Below, one piece after another: positions 62,856-64,000 of a stretch of 64,000 nt of DNA; the first letter of the stretch is position 1, and the number at the start of each line of letters is the position of its first letter. Position numbers and translations under genes: made by a program. Below the pieces are notes generated by a model. The model saw only the letters and a list, made by a program, of their open reading frames with translations, did no database searches and was not told where the DNA came from. The stretch is from Pseudomonas sp. FP2196. GTDB taxonomy: Bacteria; Pseudomonadota; Gammaproteobacteria; Pseudomonadales; Pseudomonadaceae. The stretch covers positions 4,515,501 to 4,579,500 of the forward strand of contig NZ_CP117445.1 in assembly GCF_030687715.1 (NCBI RefSeq), written 5' to 3'.

Positions 62856-63526
62856 AGCAGTATTCCTCTGATAGGCTCTTTGGACAACCAAGTGTCGGTA
62901 TTCTCAATATTGATACAGTTACAGTTAAAGGTGGCACTATTTCACCATCGTCTCTCTCGCGCGCAAAGCCCGCTTCAATAGTACGGCTGATATAGATTTA
63001 TAAGCTCTTGAGTTTGCGTCATAACAACAGTAGTACCAAGTCGGCATGTCGTCCAGTAGACGATGGAGCATTTTCTAATGTTCGTTAAAAATCCGATTTT
63101 GTGGAATTCTATAGTTTTTCTGCTAATTTATCTTTGATGCTGGGGCCGCCTAAACGGCATAGCACCTATCGCCAAATAGCTTAATAGATCGTTGTTAAAT
63201 TTTTATCGATTTGTTTTTTAATTCCCTATCCATGAGCCATGTATAACTTCGTCTTTATTCAGATCATAAGAAACCTTCAATTGAGCCTGAGCATGAGCTT
63301 AGTGCTTGGTGACCCTCATCTATCTGGCACCGCACTCTTAAACTCAAAGCACTGTCCCTATGGGATTACCTCCCCTAGTGGGGCTTGCGGCCTTTGGAGA
63401 CTATCAAGATGCCATGGCCAGCGATGAACCCTTTCCGTCCATGCGCGGATTGGAGTGGGTACTAGCTGCTCCCACTCAGAATCCACCTGTTGCTATGCTG
63501 TTGTTCCCAACATGGAGGTGAACCAA
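62856..63526. other. AT-rich intergenic region, no gene seen
   Basis: About 670 bases. A 62-codon frame at 63239 has no ribosome site and is not supported. Promoters for the flanking genes are expected. Confidence 0.35.
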
Positions 63527-63736
63527 ATGCAGGCTGAGTATTCGCTATCAGATGTCCTGGAAAGGATGTACCAAAACCAACTCGCCCTTGAGGCTGCTCT
63601 CATGGAGCTGACCCTCCAGGTCGAAGCCCAGGGGCATGCGGAGGTCGGGGACAACGTTCGTGGCGCGCTCTACACAATTGGTGAGAACGCTGGTCATATC
63701 AAACAGGGTCTAGCCCGGCTCAAAAAGCTCCCATGA
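63527..63736 (+). CDS. Small hypothetical protein, island type
   Basis: A 69-residue helical protein (LSDVLERMYQNQLALEAALM). The ATG at 63527 has a strong GGAGGTGAACC site; the frame opens earlier at 63455 without one. Its stop overlaps the next ATG by 4 bases. Such pairs are common in Pseudomonas islands; no function is known. Confidence 0.65.
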   Translation: MQAEYSLSDVLERMYQNQLALEAALMELTLQVEAQGHAEVGDNVRGALYTIGENAGHIKQGLARLKKLP

Positions 63737-64000
63737 GGCAGCCACTGTTCGATTTTGATCTCAAACGCGTCTCACGCGAGCACTACATCACGGGTAAAGC
63801 CGCCATCAATTTTCCGCACGCTGGGAGTACAACGGGTGGATGGCATTTTATGTCGTACTTCGACCGAGAAGCGGGTGTGGCGAAGGTATCGTTGGCAGGC
63901 ATCCATTATCCGGACACTTCTGATTTTTTTGGGAATTCGGGAATCCTTGACGTAACCCTCCAACTGGCAGAGCGCGGATGGCCAGTGGAGGGAGCCACTA
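63733..64000 (+). CDS. Hypothetical protein, cut by right edge
   Basis: Starts ATGAGG at 63733 inside the stop of the previous gene and stays open to the window end (89 codons). It reads MRQPLFDFDLKRVSREHY, then GGWHFMSYFDREAGVAKVSL. Not recognised as a named family but of the same island type as its partner. Confidence 0.6.
   Translation, partial: MRQPLFDFDLKRVSREHYITGKAAINFPHAGSTTGGWHFMSYFDREAGVAKVSLAGIHYPDTSDFFGNSGILDVTLQLAERGWPVEGAT

Noticed and set aside
63239..63427. A 62-codon frame in the right intergenic region
   Set aside because: No ribosome site, no family resemblance, and composition unlike nearby genes.

Overview
The window is chromosomal DNA of a Pseudomonas, most likely the P. 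fluorescens group. The evidence is the oprH-phoP-phoQ locus, pcpS, a 964-residue NrdA with two ATP cones, the flgBCDE/cheR/cheV/flgA/flgMN flagellar block, and many Pseudomonas-type REP palindromes of two kinds (GTGGGAGCTGGCTTGCCAGC and GATCAAAAGATCGCAGCC). The strain itself cannot be named from the sequence.

Positions 1-31.7 kb are core chromosome. In order: the end of a YIP1-family membrane protein; a SprT-like metalloprotein; a class III CoA-transferase; DctA and a neighbouring AraC-type regulator; a 630-bp palindromic repeat element; phoQ, phoP and oprH (minus strand) with a five-site PhoP box array; a secreted dienelactone hydrolase-like protein; pcpS; an RstB/RstA-like two-component pair; nrdA behind a long leader with DnaA and NrdR-like sites; flgEDCB, cheR and cheV (minus strand) facing flgA, flgM, flgN and ycgR (plus strand); an MFS transporter; a gamma-glutamylpolyamine-synthetase-like GS; a histidine kinase/TPR response regulator pair; and an LprI-N-like secreted protein. 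nrdA without nrdB next to flgE without flgF looks like a rearrangement junction.

At about 31.76 kb a fragment resembling a tRNA 3' end, followed by a short tandem repeat, marks the start of a genomic island that runs to the right edge. It opens with three overlapping minus-strand genes: a tyrosine recombinase, a 1113-residue recombinase-like protein and a 204-residue partner. This layout resembles the Tn554 tnpABC or Gamma-Mobile-Trio arrangement. REP elements, frequent before this point, are not seen in the island.

The island cargo looks like phage defence. It includes an AbiGi/DUF4427-like protein, a DUF262 protein, a permuted-papain (YiiX-like) protein beside a HEPN/zinc-ribbon protein, a complete ABC-three-component operon (nuclease-like effector, middle component, DUF3732-type ATPase with a CxxC hook), a second AT-rich HEPN protein, a PIN-domain protein, a GIY-YIG-like protein, and a Gabija-like gajA/gajB pair with a CoiA-like zinc protein behind it. 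Six copies of an 80-100 bp repeat (five with a complete 5' box), all in the same orientation, lie between these modules from 40.5 to 59.3 kb and divide them into cassette-like blocks. Several have a variable central stem between conserved end boxes. This repeat family is the least explained structure in the window.

The right end (59.9-64 kb) holds small membrane, secreted and lipoprotein genes, a broken muramidase/chitinase-like pseudogene, and two coupled small genes of a kind common in Pseudomonas islands, the second cut by the window edge. All family assignments come from reading motifs in the translations; no database search was possible.
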